Shown here in pieces: positions 1 through 8,073 of a stretch of 50,751 nt of DNA. Position 1 is the stretch's first letter. Each line of letters begins with the position of its first letter. Location: NCBI GenBank assembly GCA_949878745.1, contig CATLBH010000018.1, forward strand, positions 1 through 50,751. The letters are read 5' to 3'. The position numbers and the translations under genes are program-made. A model generated the notes under the pieces. That model had not been told where the DNA came from and did not search any database. It was given only the letters and a program-made list of their open reading frames with translations. The stretch comes from an uncultured Ruminiclostridium sp. Its GTDB lineage: Bacteria > Bacillota > Clostridia > Oscillospirales > Ruminococcaceae.

Positions 1-1601
1 GTTTCCTCAATCGCTTCCATTATCGGCTCTTCGATAACTGCTTCCGTTGTTTCCTCAATCGCTTCCGCTGTCGGCACTTCGGCAATCGTTTCCGTAGTCT
101 CTTCAACCGTTTCCGCTATCGATTCCTCGACAATCGTTTCCGCAGTCTCTTCAACCGCTTCCGTTATCGATTCCTCGGCAATCGTTTCCGTAGTCTCTTC
201 AACCGTTTCTGCTACCGCTTCTTCGATAAACGTTTCCGTTGTTTCTTCAACTGCTTCCGCTGCCGATTCTTCGGTAACCGTTTGCGTAATCTCTTCAACC
301 GTTTCTGCTACCGCTTTTTCGATAAACGTTTCCGTTGTTTCTTCAACTGCTTCCGCTGTCGGTTCTTCGGCCTTCGCTTTCGCAGTCTCTTCAACTGTTT
401 CCACTATCGATTCCTCGGCAACTACTTCCTTTGTTTCTTCTATCACTTCCGCAATCGGTTCCTCGATAACCGATTCCGTTTTTTCTTCAATCGTTTTCGC
501 TACCGATTCTTCGGCAACTGTTTCCGTTGTTTCTTCAACAACTTTCGCTATCGCTTCCTCGACAACTGCTTCCGTAGTTTCTTCAATTATTTCCGCTATC
601 GGCTCTTCGATAACTGTTTCCGTAACTTCTTCAATCGTTTCCGCTTTCTTTTCCGCCGCCGTCTTTATAATAGCGTAATTATTCCCGTCATCAACGGCCT
701 TCATTACATTTGTGGAATCCGTATTGAAGCGGCGCAGAACTTCAAGCTCGTGCTTTTCGCCTATTTTCCCCAGCCCCAGAAAAACGCCATCCGATCCCTC
801 TATATAATAGCCCTTGTCGTAAATTATATCAAAACGTATCCTGTCCGCGTCAAGAGTGGCGCCGTTTCTGAAAAGCTTGGTCTGCTTTTCGTCAAGGCGC
901 GCCTTGGGAAGCTGTCCGTACAGCTTTTCAAGAGGCATAAGCAAAGCCTCCAGTTCCCCTTCGTCTTTTCCCTCCAGATCTCTTAAGCGGTAACAGTCCT
1001 CCAGGGTGAAAACCCCCGACCTTACCCTTACCAGAGAGGTCATAACAGCTCCCGTTTCCAGCTTTTGTCCTATATCGTGTATTAAAGTGCGTATGTAAGT
1101 GCCCTTGGAACAGGTCACCGACATTTCACCACTGTTGTATTCGTATTTTTGTACCTTAATCTCGTAAATGTTTATTTTCCGCGGCTGTCTGTTTACCACC
1201 TCGCCTTTTCGGGCAAGGTCGTAAAGCCTTTGTCCGTTTACCTTTACCGCCGAATACATAGGCGGGGTCTGAAGCTGCTCCCCCGTAAAAATCCTTTCTA
1301 TCATGGGCATTTTGTTTCGGCTCACGTACGCGTCGCAGGTGGACAAAACCTTGCCGGTTATATCCTGAGTATCGGTGGTTATACCGAACTGAAAGCCGGC
1401 CACATACTGCTTGGTATCGTCGGGACAGAAATCCACCGCCTTCGTGGCGTCTCCCACAAAAACGGGAAGCACTCCCTCCGCCATGGGATCAAGGGTTCCG
1501 CCGTGTCCGACTTTTTTCGTCTTATATATACGGCGTACCTTTGCCACAACGTCAAAGGAGGTCATTCCCTTTTCCTTGTATATACAAATTATTCCGTTCA
1601 T
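1..1601 (-). CDS. truB: tRNA pseudouridine-55 synthase TruB with a long Glu/Thr-rich repeat tail, 3' end off the window
   Basis: TruB makes pseudouridine 55 in the T loop of tRNAs in the cytoplasm. The ATG at 1601 opens the standard N-terminus (MNGIICIYKEKGMTSFDVV). The catalytic motif GGTLDPMAEGVLPV places the nucleophile at Asp38. The fold continues through YSAVKVNGQRLYDLAR and CSKGTYIRTLIHDIG to about residue 305, the usual full length of the family. The frame then stays open from residue 324 into at least 13 units of 16 residues, typified by EETTETIAEESITEAV, and leaves the window still open after 533 residues. It is the last visible gene of the nusA operon, 70 bases after nrnA. An AAGGA lies rather far upstream of the start. 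The tail is not part of known TruB proteins; it could be a real extension or a fusion, since the true C-terminus is not visible. Confidence 0.9.
   Translation of the reverse strand, partial: MNGIICIYKEKGMTSFDVVAKVRRIYKTKKVGHGGTLDPMAEGVLPVFVGDATKAVDFCPDDTKQYVAGFQFGITTDTQDITGKVLSTCDAYVSRNKMPMIERIFTGEQLQTPPMYSAVKVNGQRLYDLARKGEVVNRQPRKINIYEIKVQKYEYNSGEMSVTCSKGTYIRTLIHDIGQKLETGAVMTSLVRVRSGVFTLEDCYRLRDLEGKDEGELEALLMPLEKLYGQLPKARLDEKQTKLFRNGATLDADRIRFDIIYDKGYYIEGSDGVFLGLGKIGEKHELEVLRRFNTDSTNVMKAVDDGNNYAIIKTAAEKKAETIEEVTETVIEEPIAEIIEETTEAVVEEAIAKVVEETTETVAEESVAKTIEEKTESVIEEPIAEVIEETKEVVAEESIVETVEETAKAKAEEPTAEAVEETTETFIEKAVAETVEEITQTVTEESAAEAVEETTETFIEEAVAETVEETTETIAEESITEAVEETAETIVEESIAETVEETTETIAEVPTAEAIEETTEAVIEEPIMEAIEE
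9..632 (-). repeat. 48-bp tandem coding repeat inside truB, 13 full units
   Basis: The period is exactly 48 bases (for example, the same 18-base start recurs at 1 and 49). Each unit encodes 16 residues with two fixed Glu pairs and variable hydrophobic positions, following the pattern EE-T-TE-x-hydrophobic-x-EE-xxAE-xx. Neighbouring pairs of units resemble each other more closely as a 32-residue super-unit (units 7-8 and 9-10), which suggests expansion by duplication. A further partial unit occupies 1-8. Confidence 0.9.
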
Positions 1602-1671
1602 ACCGTTAACGAAAGTCCTTTCTCCCGAAAAAGGGCAGTCGGGTTTTCAGAGTTAATTTTCAAAGATTATT

Positions 1672-2643
1672 TCACCGTTTTTTTAAAAGCTCTTCGATCG
1701 CCTTGGCGACTTCTTCCTTTATAAGTTTTTTGGCTTCTTCCACGTCGGCGGTTTTGATTGTACAGCCCGCCGCTCTTATATGTCCGCCGCCGCCGAAATA
1801 TCCGCATATCTCCTGTACGTTTACGCTGTTGGAGCGAAGAGAAACCTTCCAGCCATCTTTCTTCTCCTTAAGCACTATTCCCACCTCTACGCCCAGTATC
1901 TGACGCGGCAAAGCGGAAATCCCGTTGACGTCCTCGGTATCCACACTGTCTAAAATTTCCTTTGAAAGGGCAATAATCGCTCCCTTATCCTCCGCGAAAA
2001 ACTCAATGTTCTCAAACACATAGCGTTCCAGCCCTATACGCGCCTTGGTCTTCATATCAAAAAGAACGTAATTCAGCGCGGCGGCGTCAAAGCCGTAATC
2101 CATCAGTTCTCCCGCCTTTCGATGAGAGACCCCGGTGGTATTTCCGAACTTAAAGCATCCCGTATCGGTAGCTATTCCGGTGTAAAGGCACTTGGCGGTT
2201 ATTTCGTCCAGGCATACTTCCCCCAAAAGCTTAACAAGATCATAAACGATCTCACAGGCGGCGGCCGCCGAATCGTCCACGTAAACCTTTTCGGCAAAGG
2301 GACGATGAGACAAATGATGATCTATGGCAAGGCCGACCCTGTCCCCGTACGTTTTTTCCAGATCGCCCAACAGCGACCTGTCCGCCACGTCCACCGAAAT
2401 CACGAAGCCTTCCTGAAACCGCTGCTCCTCCACTGCTTCTTCCATATACGAAAATCTTTCGGATAAAGAATCGGAACAGGCAACCTTCGCTTTTTTCCCC
2501 AGTCTTTGAAGCGCGCCGCAAAGTCCGTAGGCGCAGCCCACCGTATCCCCGTCGGGATTCACGTGAGACAGGATAAGAAAATTATCGTGTTCGGCAAGAA
2601 GCTCCGCCGCCTGCTGTAAAGTAATATTTGTAGCTTTGTTCAT
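1672..2643 (-). CDS. nrnA: DHH-family oligoribonuclease / pAp phosphatase (NrnA-like)
   Basis: This 323-residue DHH/DHHA1 phosphoesterase matches the NrnA family, which degrades short RNA oligonucleotides to mononucleotides and dephosphorylates 3'-phosphoadenosine 5'-phosphate. Metal-binding motifs are visible: HVNPDGDTVG at 27-36, DHH at 108-110, DTGCFKFGNTT around 160-170, and the substrate-binding GGGGH of the DHHA1 domain at 284-288 followed by RAAGC. The length is normal. It lies between rbfA (25-base gap) and truB, the usual place for this gene in the Firmicutes nusA operon. The assignment to NrnA rather than another DHH enzyme rests on motif and context. Confidence 0.9.
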   Translation of the reverse strand: MNKATNITLQQAAELLAEHDNFLILSHVNPDGDTVGCAYGLCGALQRLGKKAKVACSDSLSERFSYMEEAVEEQRFQEGFVISVDVADRSLLGDLEKTYGDRVGLAIDHHLSHRPFAEKVYVDDSAAAACEIVYDLVKLLGEVCLDEITAKCLYTGIATDTGCFKFGNTTGVSHRKAGELMDYGFDAAALNYVLFDMKTKARIGLERYVFENIEFFAEDKGAIIALSKEILDSVDTEDVNGISALPRQILGVEVGIVLKEKKDGWKVSLRSNSVNVQEICGYFGGGGHIRAAGCTIKTADVEEAKKLIKEEVAKAIEELLKKR

Positions 2644-2668
2644 ACCGCTTTATCCTTTCTTTTCCGGA

Positions 2669-3076
2669 TTATTCATCCGTATATTCGGTTTGTTCCGTTT
2701 CTTCGTTTTCTTCATCCGCCGCGCTTTCTCCGACACGAGGAAGCTTGGTTATTATATTGCTTATTTTTTCGTAATAGTCCAGGGAATTGTCCGCTATAAA
2801 GGTTATTTCGGGCATTTTGCGCATTTTTATACGCGCGTTTATCCTTTTTTTGAAAAATCCTTCCGCCTTTTGAAGGGCCTCCACCGCTTCTCTCGTTTTT
2901 TCGCCTCCCCCAAGGGCGCTTACATAAACCTTGCAGTAGCTCAAGTCGTTGGTTATTTCAACGCCGGTTACGGTAACCAGACCGTTTGCTATATGCTTGT
3001 CTTTAAGCTGGGGCATGGCGGCGGAAATTTCTCGCTTTACGTCCTCGGTGAGACGTAAGATATTATGATTCGGCAT
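2669..3076 (-). CDS. rbfA: 30S ribosome-binding factor RbfA
   Basis: RbfA is a small KH-like protein that binds the immature 30S subunit near the 16S rRNA 5' end and helps its maturation. The protein has 135 residues. The family signature is clear in LRLTEDVKREISAAM, DLSYCKVYVSALG and RKMPEITFIADNSLDYYEKI. The ATG at 3076 is chosen over an upstream ATG because AAAGGAG precedes it at correct spacing. The C-terminus has an extra acidic tail (EENEETEQTEYTDE), a habit shared with RimP and TruB here. It follows infB after an unusually long 371-base gap filled with repeats. Confidence 0.92.
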   Translation of the reverse strand: MPNHNILRLTEDVKREISAAMPQLKDKHIANGLVTVTGVEITNDLSYCKVYVSALGGGEKTREAVEALQKAEGFFKKRINARIKMRKMPEITFIADNSLDYYEKISNIITKLPRVGESAADEENEETEQTEYTDE

Positions 3077-3128
3077 CGGCAGCTCCTTTCTCCGCTTATA
3101 CTGATTGATTAACAATCACACCCAAAGC

Positions 3129-3184
3129 ACTGTTTGGAAATCATTCTAAATTTAATTTTGTCTATAATATGATTTGCAAACAGT
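3129..3184. repeat. dispersed palindrome, copy 1 (divergent stem)
   Basis: Arms ACTGTTTGGAAATCAT (3129-3144) and ATGATTTGCAAACAGT (3169-3184) pair with one mismatch. The loop contains TTTTGTCTATAAT, the core shared with the copies at 11606, 26145, 29046 and 37401. The upstream flank AATCACACCC also resembles the flank of the 29046 copy, so this is a diverged family member rather than a chance hairpin. Confidence 0.65.
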
Positions 3185-3230
3185 ATTGCTATTATTAAAA
3201 AATCTGAACTTTCAATACTCTGCCGACAAC

Positions 3231-3256
3231 AAAAGGCGGCTTTTCCGCCGCCTTTT
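3231..3256 (-). terminator. terminator-like GC-rich hairpin between infB and rbfA
   Basis: AAAAGGCGGC (3231-3240) pairs perfectly with GCCGCCTTTT (3247-3256) around a six-base loop. On the minus strand the stem ends in a T run, as in an intrinsic terminator. It may lower rbfA-nrnA-truB expression relative to infB, or may be part of the adjoining MITE-like element. Confidence 0.55.
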
Positions 3257-3416
3257 ATACTCGCCTCTATTGCAAATGGTGCATATAATGTCGAGCAGTG
3301 ATTTTGCGTGTCGAGGCGGAGGACGCAGGCTTGCTGTCGCAAGTCAAGGACGACAACGAAACCACGCGGAATCTATGCCCACAGGATATGCGGCATTTGC
3401 AGTAGAGGCGAGTATA
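3256..3416. mobile_element. MITE-like element with 23-bp terminal inverted repeats
   Basis: The left end (3256-3278, TATACTCGCCTCTATTGCAA...) and right end (3394-3416) are inverted copies with one mismatch. The 115-base interior has no open frame of note. The size, inverted ends and lack of coding capacity fit a non-autonomous miniature element. No transposase with matching ends is visible in this window. Confidence 0.6.
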
Positions 3417-3447
3417 TAACGGCGAGTATCGTTAATTCAGGAGAATC

Positions 3448-6237
3448 CTAATCCCTGTATTCCTCCATGAAATAACATTCAAACACATCGCCCTCCTTTA
3501 TATCGCCGAATTTCTCCAGCGAAACGCCGCATTCGAAGCCTTGGGCAACTTCCTTCGCGTCGTCCTTGAAACGCTTAAGACCCGCTATCTTGTCGTCCGC
3601 GACAATGATACCGTCGCGCACCACTCTTATCATGGAATTTCTCTGAAGCTTTCCGTCGGTAACGTAACAGCCCGCTACCGGACCTACTCCGGTGATCTTA
3701 TAGGTCATTCTCACGTCCGCCTTGCCCAGCATAATTTCTCTGTACTTAGGCGCAAGCATACCCTTCATAGCCGTTTCGATCTCTTCTATCGCGTCGTATA
3801 TTATACGGTAAAGCCTTAAGTCAACACCGTCTCTCTTGGCGTTTTCCTGCGCGGCGGGGTTGGGTCTTACGTTAAAGCCGATAATTATGGCGTTTGAAGC
3901 GCTGGCTAACATTACGTCGCTTTCGCTTACCGCGCCTACCGCTCCGTGAATAACCCTTACTCTTACCTCATTGTTGGAAAGCTTTTCAAGAGACTGCTTC
4001 ACAGCTTCCACCGAGCCTTGAACGTCCGCCTTGACGATAAGTCTCAGCTCCTTCATTTCGCCTTCCTCTATCTGCGCGAAAAGGTTGTCGAGAGTTACCT
4101 TCTGATAAAGATTGAACTGGGCTTCCTTTTCCTCGAACTTGCGCTTCTGCACCAGTTCTCTGGCAAGCTTTTCGTCCTCTACCACCGCGAAGCTGTCTCC
4201 CGCCGAGGGAACCTCGCCGAGTCCCATTATCTCAACGGGAACACTGGGTCCCGCTTCCTTGATGGAGCGGCCGGTGTCGTCTCGCATAACTCTTACGTGT
4301 CCCACCGCAGTGCCCGCGATAATAACGTCTCCCGAACGGAGGGTGCCGTTCTGAACCAGAAGGGTGGCTATGGGACCTCTTCCCTTGTCCAGTCTCGCTT
4401 CGACCACCGCGCCCTTGGCAAGGCGGTTGGGATTGGCCTTAAGCTCCATAACGTCCGCCGTGAGGTTAACCATTTCCAGAAGGGTGTCCATTCCCTCGCC
4501 GGTTTTGGCGGATACGGGAACGCAGATAATGTCTCCGCCCCATTCCTCGCACACAAGCTCGTACTCTGTGAGGGTCTGCTTTATCCTCTCGGGGTTCGCG
4601 CCCGGCTTATCTATCTTGTTTATGGCGACTATTATGCTTACCCCCGCGTCTTTGGCGTGATGAATGGCTTCAACCGTTTGGGGCATTATTCCGTCGTCCG
4701 CCGCCACCACAAGTATGGCTATATCGGTTATCTGCGCCCCTCTGGCGCGCATGGCGGTAAAGGCCTCATGGCCGGGGGTATCCAGGAAGGTGATATCCCT
4801 TCCGTCCGCGGTAACGCGGTAGGCGCCTATATGCTGCGTAATGCCGCCCGCTTCTCCCGCCGCCACATGGGCGTTTCTTATATAGTCGAGAATGGAGGTC
4901 TTTCCGTGGTCAACGTGTCCCATAACCACCACTACGGGGCTTCTGGGAACAAGGTCCTCGCTGTTGTCCTCCACCTCGTCGAAAAGTCTTTCCTCTATGG
5001 TGACGATTACCTCTTTTTCCACCTTCGCGCCCAGCTCTTCGGCCACAAGCGCCGCAGTGTCAAAATCTATTACCTGATTTATGGAGCACATCTCGCCCAG
5101 CTGCATCAGCTTCTTGATAACCTCCGCGGCGTTTACCTTAAGCCTTGAGGCAAGCTCACTGACCACGATCTCGTCTGGTATCTGTACCTTAAGCTGCTGC
5201 TTTCTTGCTCTTTCAAGCTCGAGTCTCTTAAGCTTCTGAGCCTCGGTTTCGCGGGTGTTTTTACCGTACTGACCGCGCTTCTGACGGCTTTTCTGGTCGA
5301 TCTTCTGCTTTCTTCCAGCGAATTCGCTGCCCTTCTTGGAGCTGCTCTGAGCTATGGATTCGTACTTTTCGTTGTACTTATCCAGATCCACATAGCTGCC
5401 TCTCGTGTCCACACGCTTGGTGACCTGTTCGCCCCTCTGCTGTGCCGCCTGTTTCTCCTTTTTCTTGGCTACCGGCGGCTCATTGGTCTTTATGGAGGAA
5501 ATATCCACCTTAGCGGCGGGGGTTTTGGGCGCTATGGACGAAGACTTCACGCGTTCGCCTTCTGGTCTGGACTTAGGCCGGGAGTCATTGCCGCGACCGA
5601 CTTGCGCTTGGGCTTGCGCCTGCTTGGTCTTGTTGGCTCCGTTACGATTCTGATTGGCATTCTGAGCTTGTGCTGACTGTGAGGATTGGGTATTCTGGGC
5701 GGGCTTGGACGCGGACTGTTTTTCGGCGGGCTTAAGGGCTTTTTGGGCTTCCTCGGCGGCTTTTCGGGCTTCCTCCGCCTTTGCGGCTTCTTCCTTTGCT
5801 TTTCTGGCCTCTTCCGCCTTTCTGGAATACACCTTGGCCGCTTCCGCTTTTCTCGCTTCTTCGGCTTTGCGAGCTTCTTCAAGGGCAAGCTCGGCCTATC
5901 TGGCTTCCTCGGCTTTTCTTGCTACCTCAGCCTTTTTCGCCTCTTCTCTTCTGGCTTCCTCTTCGGCTCTCTTTTCCTCTTCTTCTCTGGCTCTCTGCGC
6001 CGCCCTTGCCCGTTCCTCGCGTGCTCTTTCTCCCTCGGCCAGATATTCGTCGAAGCTGTCCACCTGGTTATCCTGCGTCAGCTTATCCAGAACCACGTCA
6101 AGCTCTTCGCCTATAAAGCTTGCGCCTACTTTTTTCTCCACGCCCAAATAATTCGCCACTATCTCGATCGCGTCATTCGGCGTTACGTTAAGATCCTTTG
6201 CGAAATCTCTGATTTTTGCTTTAGAATTGGTTTCCAT
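3448..6237 (-). CDS. infB: translation initiation factor IF-2, interrupted by an in-frame TAG
   Basis: IF-2 is the GTPase that brings fMet-tRNA to the 30S subunit and promotes subunit joining. The reading frame is colinear from ATG 6237 to the stop at 3448 (930 codons) except for one TAG at 5896-5898, codon 114. Before it lies the N-terminal IF2N domain (about 1-50) and the start of an Ala/Glu/Lys/Arg-rich linker. After it, in the same frame, come the rest of the linker, a second IF2N-like domain, and the G domain with GHVDHGKT (440-447), [12 protein letters not shown] and SAKTG, then the C-terminal tRNA-binding domains. The nearest downstream start is GTG at 5832, with no good ribosome binding site. 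TAG is used as a normal stop elsewhere here (rimP, sigma factor). Because infB is essential, a sequencing error, readthrough or internal initiation must be considered. Confidence 0.93.
5896..5898 (-). other. in-frame TAG codon within infB
   Basis: The plus-strand CTA at 5896-5898 reads TAG in the frame that is otherwise open from 6237 to 3448. The surrounding codons (Glu-Glu-Ala-Arg before, Ala-Glu-Leu-Ala-Leu-Glu-Glu after) continue the same low-complexity linker, so no frameshift is involved. A single-base change from CAG, AAG or GAG would explain it. Confidence 0.9.
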
Positions 6238-6268
6238 TCAAATTCCCCCAAGATTGTAAGGTAATTTA

Positions 6269-6293
6269 CCAAAGGCATTGCCTTAGCCTTTGG
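6269..6293. promoter_or_regulatory. perfect hairpin in the ylxQ-infB gap
   Basis: CCAAAGGC (6269-6276) and GCCTTTGG (6286-6293) form an 8-bp stem around a nine-base loop, within the 86 bases between ylxQ and infB. No T run follows on the minus strand. It could be an RNA processing or stability element; the function is inferred from position only. Confidence 0.4.
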
Positions 6294-6323
6294 ATTAAAA
6301 TTTTGCATATATTTGCATATATT

Positions 6324-6635
6324 TTATCTTATCGGCTCACAGCCTTGGGAAAGTGCTTTCCAAAAGCCCTCGTCCGTAATTGCCGCAATGCCTGTTTTTT
6401 TTCCTATAACGCTCTCGATCTGTTCCATATCGGCGTCCAACGCCGCGATATCCAACTCGGGGCGGTATTTGTCCCTTAAAAAGAGCACCTCTTTTTTTGT
6501 TTTCGGTGAAAGATCCTTTGAAAGAGCGATTCCCTTAACCTTCGATTTCTGGTCGGTTATTTCCCTTTTTACCGCGTCAAAGCCCACGATAAGACATCCC
6601 GTCTTTTTCATAAGACCCAAGGTAGACAGATTCAC
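6324..6635 (-). CDS. ylxQ: L7Ae/L30e-family RNA-binding protein YlxQ
   Basis: This 103-residue protein belongs to the L7Ae/L30e/S12e/Gadd45 RNA-binding fold and occupies the standard ylxQ position between ylxR and infB. Family features are the glycine-rich start (LMKKTGCLIVGFDAVKREI), the segment KGIALSKDLSPKTKKEVLFL, and the C-terminal IGKKTGIAAITDEGFWKAL. The start is GTG at 6635, overlapping the end of ylxR closely and preceded by GAGGGGGA. The homologues bind kink-turn-like RNA, but the cellular role is not well defined. Confidence 0.85.
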   Translation of the reverse strand: MNLSTLGLMKKTGCLIVGFDAVKREITDQKSKVKGIALSKDLSPKTKKEVLFLRDKYRPELDIAALDADMEQIESVIGKKTGIAAITDEGFWKALSQGCEPIR

Positions 6636-6637
6636 GC

Positions 6638-6931
6638 TTATTCCCCCTCGGCCGCTTTTATTTCAAGCTCCAGCTCCTTATATATCTCTTCGTCTATTCG
6701 GCACTTAAGCGAACGCTCCAGCGATTTTTTCTTAACCGCTTTTTTAAAGCATTCCGAAGACTTACAGATATACGCCCCTCTTCCGTTTTTCTTTCCCGTA
6801 GGGTCGAGGGATATTTCCCCCTCCTTGCTCCTCACTATGCGAAGAAGCCCTTTTTTTCCGATCATTTCCTCACAGCCGAGACATTTTCTCAGCGGTTCAA
6901 CCTTTCCCACAAGCTGCCCTTTCCTTTTCAA
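6638..6931 (-). CDS. ylxR: YlxR family nucleic-acid-binding protein (DUF448)
   Basis: The 97-residue protein carries the YlxR signature: RKCLGCEEMIGKKGLLRIVR, then DPTGKKNGRGAYIC and a lysine-rich C-terminal half. YlxR homologues act as nucleoid-associated or RNA-binding regulators, and one has been linked to RNase P. The start is TTG at 6931 with AAGGG upstream. An ATG five bases upstream is followed two codons later by TGA, so it cannot be the start. It sits in canonical order between nusA and ylxQ. Confidence 0.88.
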   Translation of the reverse strand: MKRKGQLVGKVEPLRKCLGCEEMIGKKGLLRIVRSKEGEISLDPTGKKNGRGAYICKSSECFKKAVKKKSLERSLKCRIDEEIYKELELEIKAAEGE

Positions 6932-6960
6932 ATCATATTTTCCCTTAAACTAACCTGGGA

Positions 6961-8025
6961 TCAGCCCTCAAAAAATCCGCTTTCGGGTTTTATATCAATT
7001 TTGTAACCCGTGAGCTTCGCCGCCAGCTTGGCGTTCTGTCCCTTGTTTCCTATGGCTAAGGAAAGCTGATTATCGGGAACAACCACCGTACAGGACTTCA
7101 GCTCCTCGTCGGGTATATCCACGCTCATTACGTCGGCGGGCTTTAAAGCCTGCTTTATGAATTCGCGGGGGTCGTCGTTATATATTACGATATCTATTTT
7201 TTCGCCGCAAAGCTCTTCGCATATCTTGGATATTCTGCTTCTCTGAGGGCCTATGCAGGCGCCTAAGGGATCCACGTTGGGGTCGTTGCTCATAACCGCC
7301 ATCTTGCTGCGCTGACCCGGCTCTCTGCTTATGGACTTTATTTCCACGATGCCTTCGAATATTTCGGGAACCTCCTGTTCAAAAAGCCTCTTTATAAAAT
7401 CCCTGTTGGTTCTGCTTATTCTCAGCATCGGGCGGCGGTCGGCGGGGGAGGCTCCGCTTACGTACACCTTGACCATATCGTTTTCGTGAAGCTCGTCGCC
7501 GGGAAGCTGTTCGCTTCTGAAAAGCATCACCTCGTTGCCCTTTATTTCCACCGTAGCGTTTCCCGTGGCGGGTTCCACCTTAAGCACCTTTACGGAAACC
7601 GCCTCGTTTTGAAGCTCACCCCACTGTTCCACCAGCTTGCTGCGCTCCACGTCCTTTATGCCCTGCTTCATAACCTGCTTGGCGGTCTGGGCGGCGATTC
7701 TTCCGAAGTGCATCGTATCCAGAGGGATAATACAGGTATCGCCGGGTTTATAGCGCTTGCTGTATTTTTTGGCTTCTTCCTCCGATATCTGGTTGGCGTC
7801 GTCCTCAACTTCCTCGACAACCTCCTTGAGCAAAGCCACTTCAAGGGCTCCCGTTCTTTCGTTTACGGTATATTTTACATTTTCGCAGCGGGGGTATTCC
7901 TTTTTTACCGCAATCCCCACCGCAGTCTCTATCTTTTCTATCAAAAGCTCCGGCTCGATGCCCTTTTCGTCCGCGAGCATTTTAAGAGCCTCGTAAAAGC
8001 TTACATTTTTTTCGTTGGCAGCCAT
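6961..8025 (-). CDS. nusA: transcription termination/antitermination factor NusA
   Basis: NusA binds RNA polymerase and modulates pausing, termination and antitermination. The 354-residue length is normal for Firmicutes, which lack the extra C-terminal acidic repeats of enterobacteria. The N-terminal RNAP-binding domain is followed by an S1 domain (around 130-200) and two KH domains, with GACIGPQRSRISKICEEL in KH1 and AIGNKGQNAKLAAKLTGYKI in KH2. The ATG at 8025 has an AGGAGG nine bases upstream. It lies 48 bases after rimP, the normal arrangement. Confidence 0.95.
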   Translation of the reverse strand: MAANEKNVSFYEALKMLADEKGIEPELLIEKIETAVGIAVKKEYPRCENVKYTVNERTGALEVALLKEVVEEVEDDANQISEEEAKKYSKRYKPGDTCIIPLDTMHFGRIAAQTAKQVMKQGIKDVERSKLVEQWGELQNEAVSVKVLKVEPATGNATVEIKGNEVMLFRSEQLPGDELHENDMVKVYVSGASPADRRPMLRISRTNRDFIKRLFEQEVPEIFEGIVEIKSISREPGQRSKMAVMSNDPNVDPLGACIGPQRSRISKICEELCGEKIDIVIYNDDPREFIKQALKPADVMSVDIPDEELKSCTVVVPDNQLSLAIGNKGQNAKLAAKLTGYKIDIKPESGFFEG

Positions 8026-8073
8026 TTTAGCATTCCTCCTGTGAATAATCGGCTAAGTATATAAATGGTGTCT

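Larger units (their letters stand above)
3077..3447. other. 371-base gap inside the nusA operon, filled with repeats
   Basis: No credible gene is present. The gap holds a variant of the dispersed palindrome (3129-3184), a strong GC-rich hairpin (3231-3256) and a MITE-like element with 23-base inverted ends (3256-3416). Short open frames here on both strands look like chance because they cross these repeats and have no ribosome binding site. Confidence 0.7.

Noticed and set aside
1-660. Repeat tract as a CRISPR array
   Set aside because: Units are contiguous 48-bp coding repeats in frame with truB, without identical repeats separated by unique spacers.
282-986. Plus-strand Phe/Arg-rich open frame opposite the truB tail
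   Set aside because: It is the antisense shadow of the EE-repeat codons (GAA/GAG read as TTC/CTC); no ribosome binding site or family match.
3946-5148. 400-residue plus-strand open frame opposite infB
   Set aside because: It lies wholly antisense to conserved IF-2 domains and has no recognisable content.
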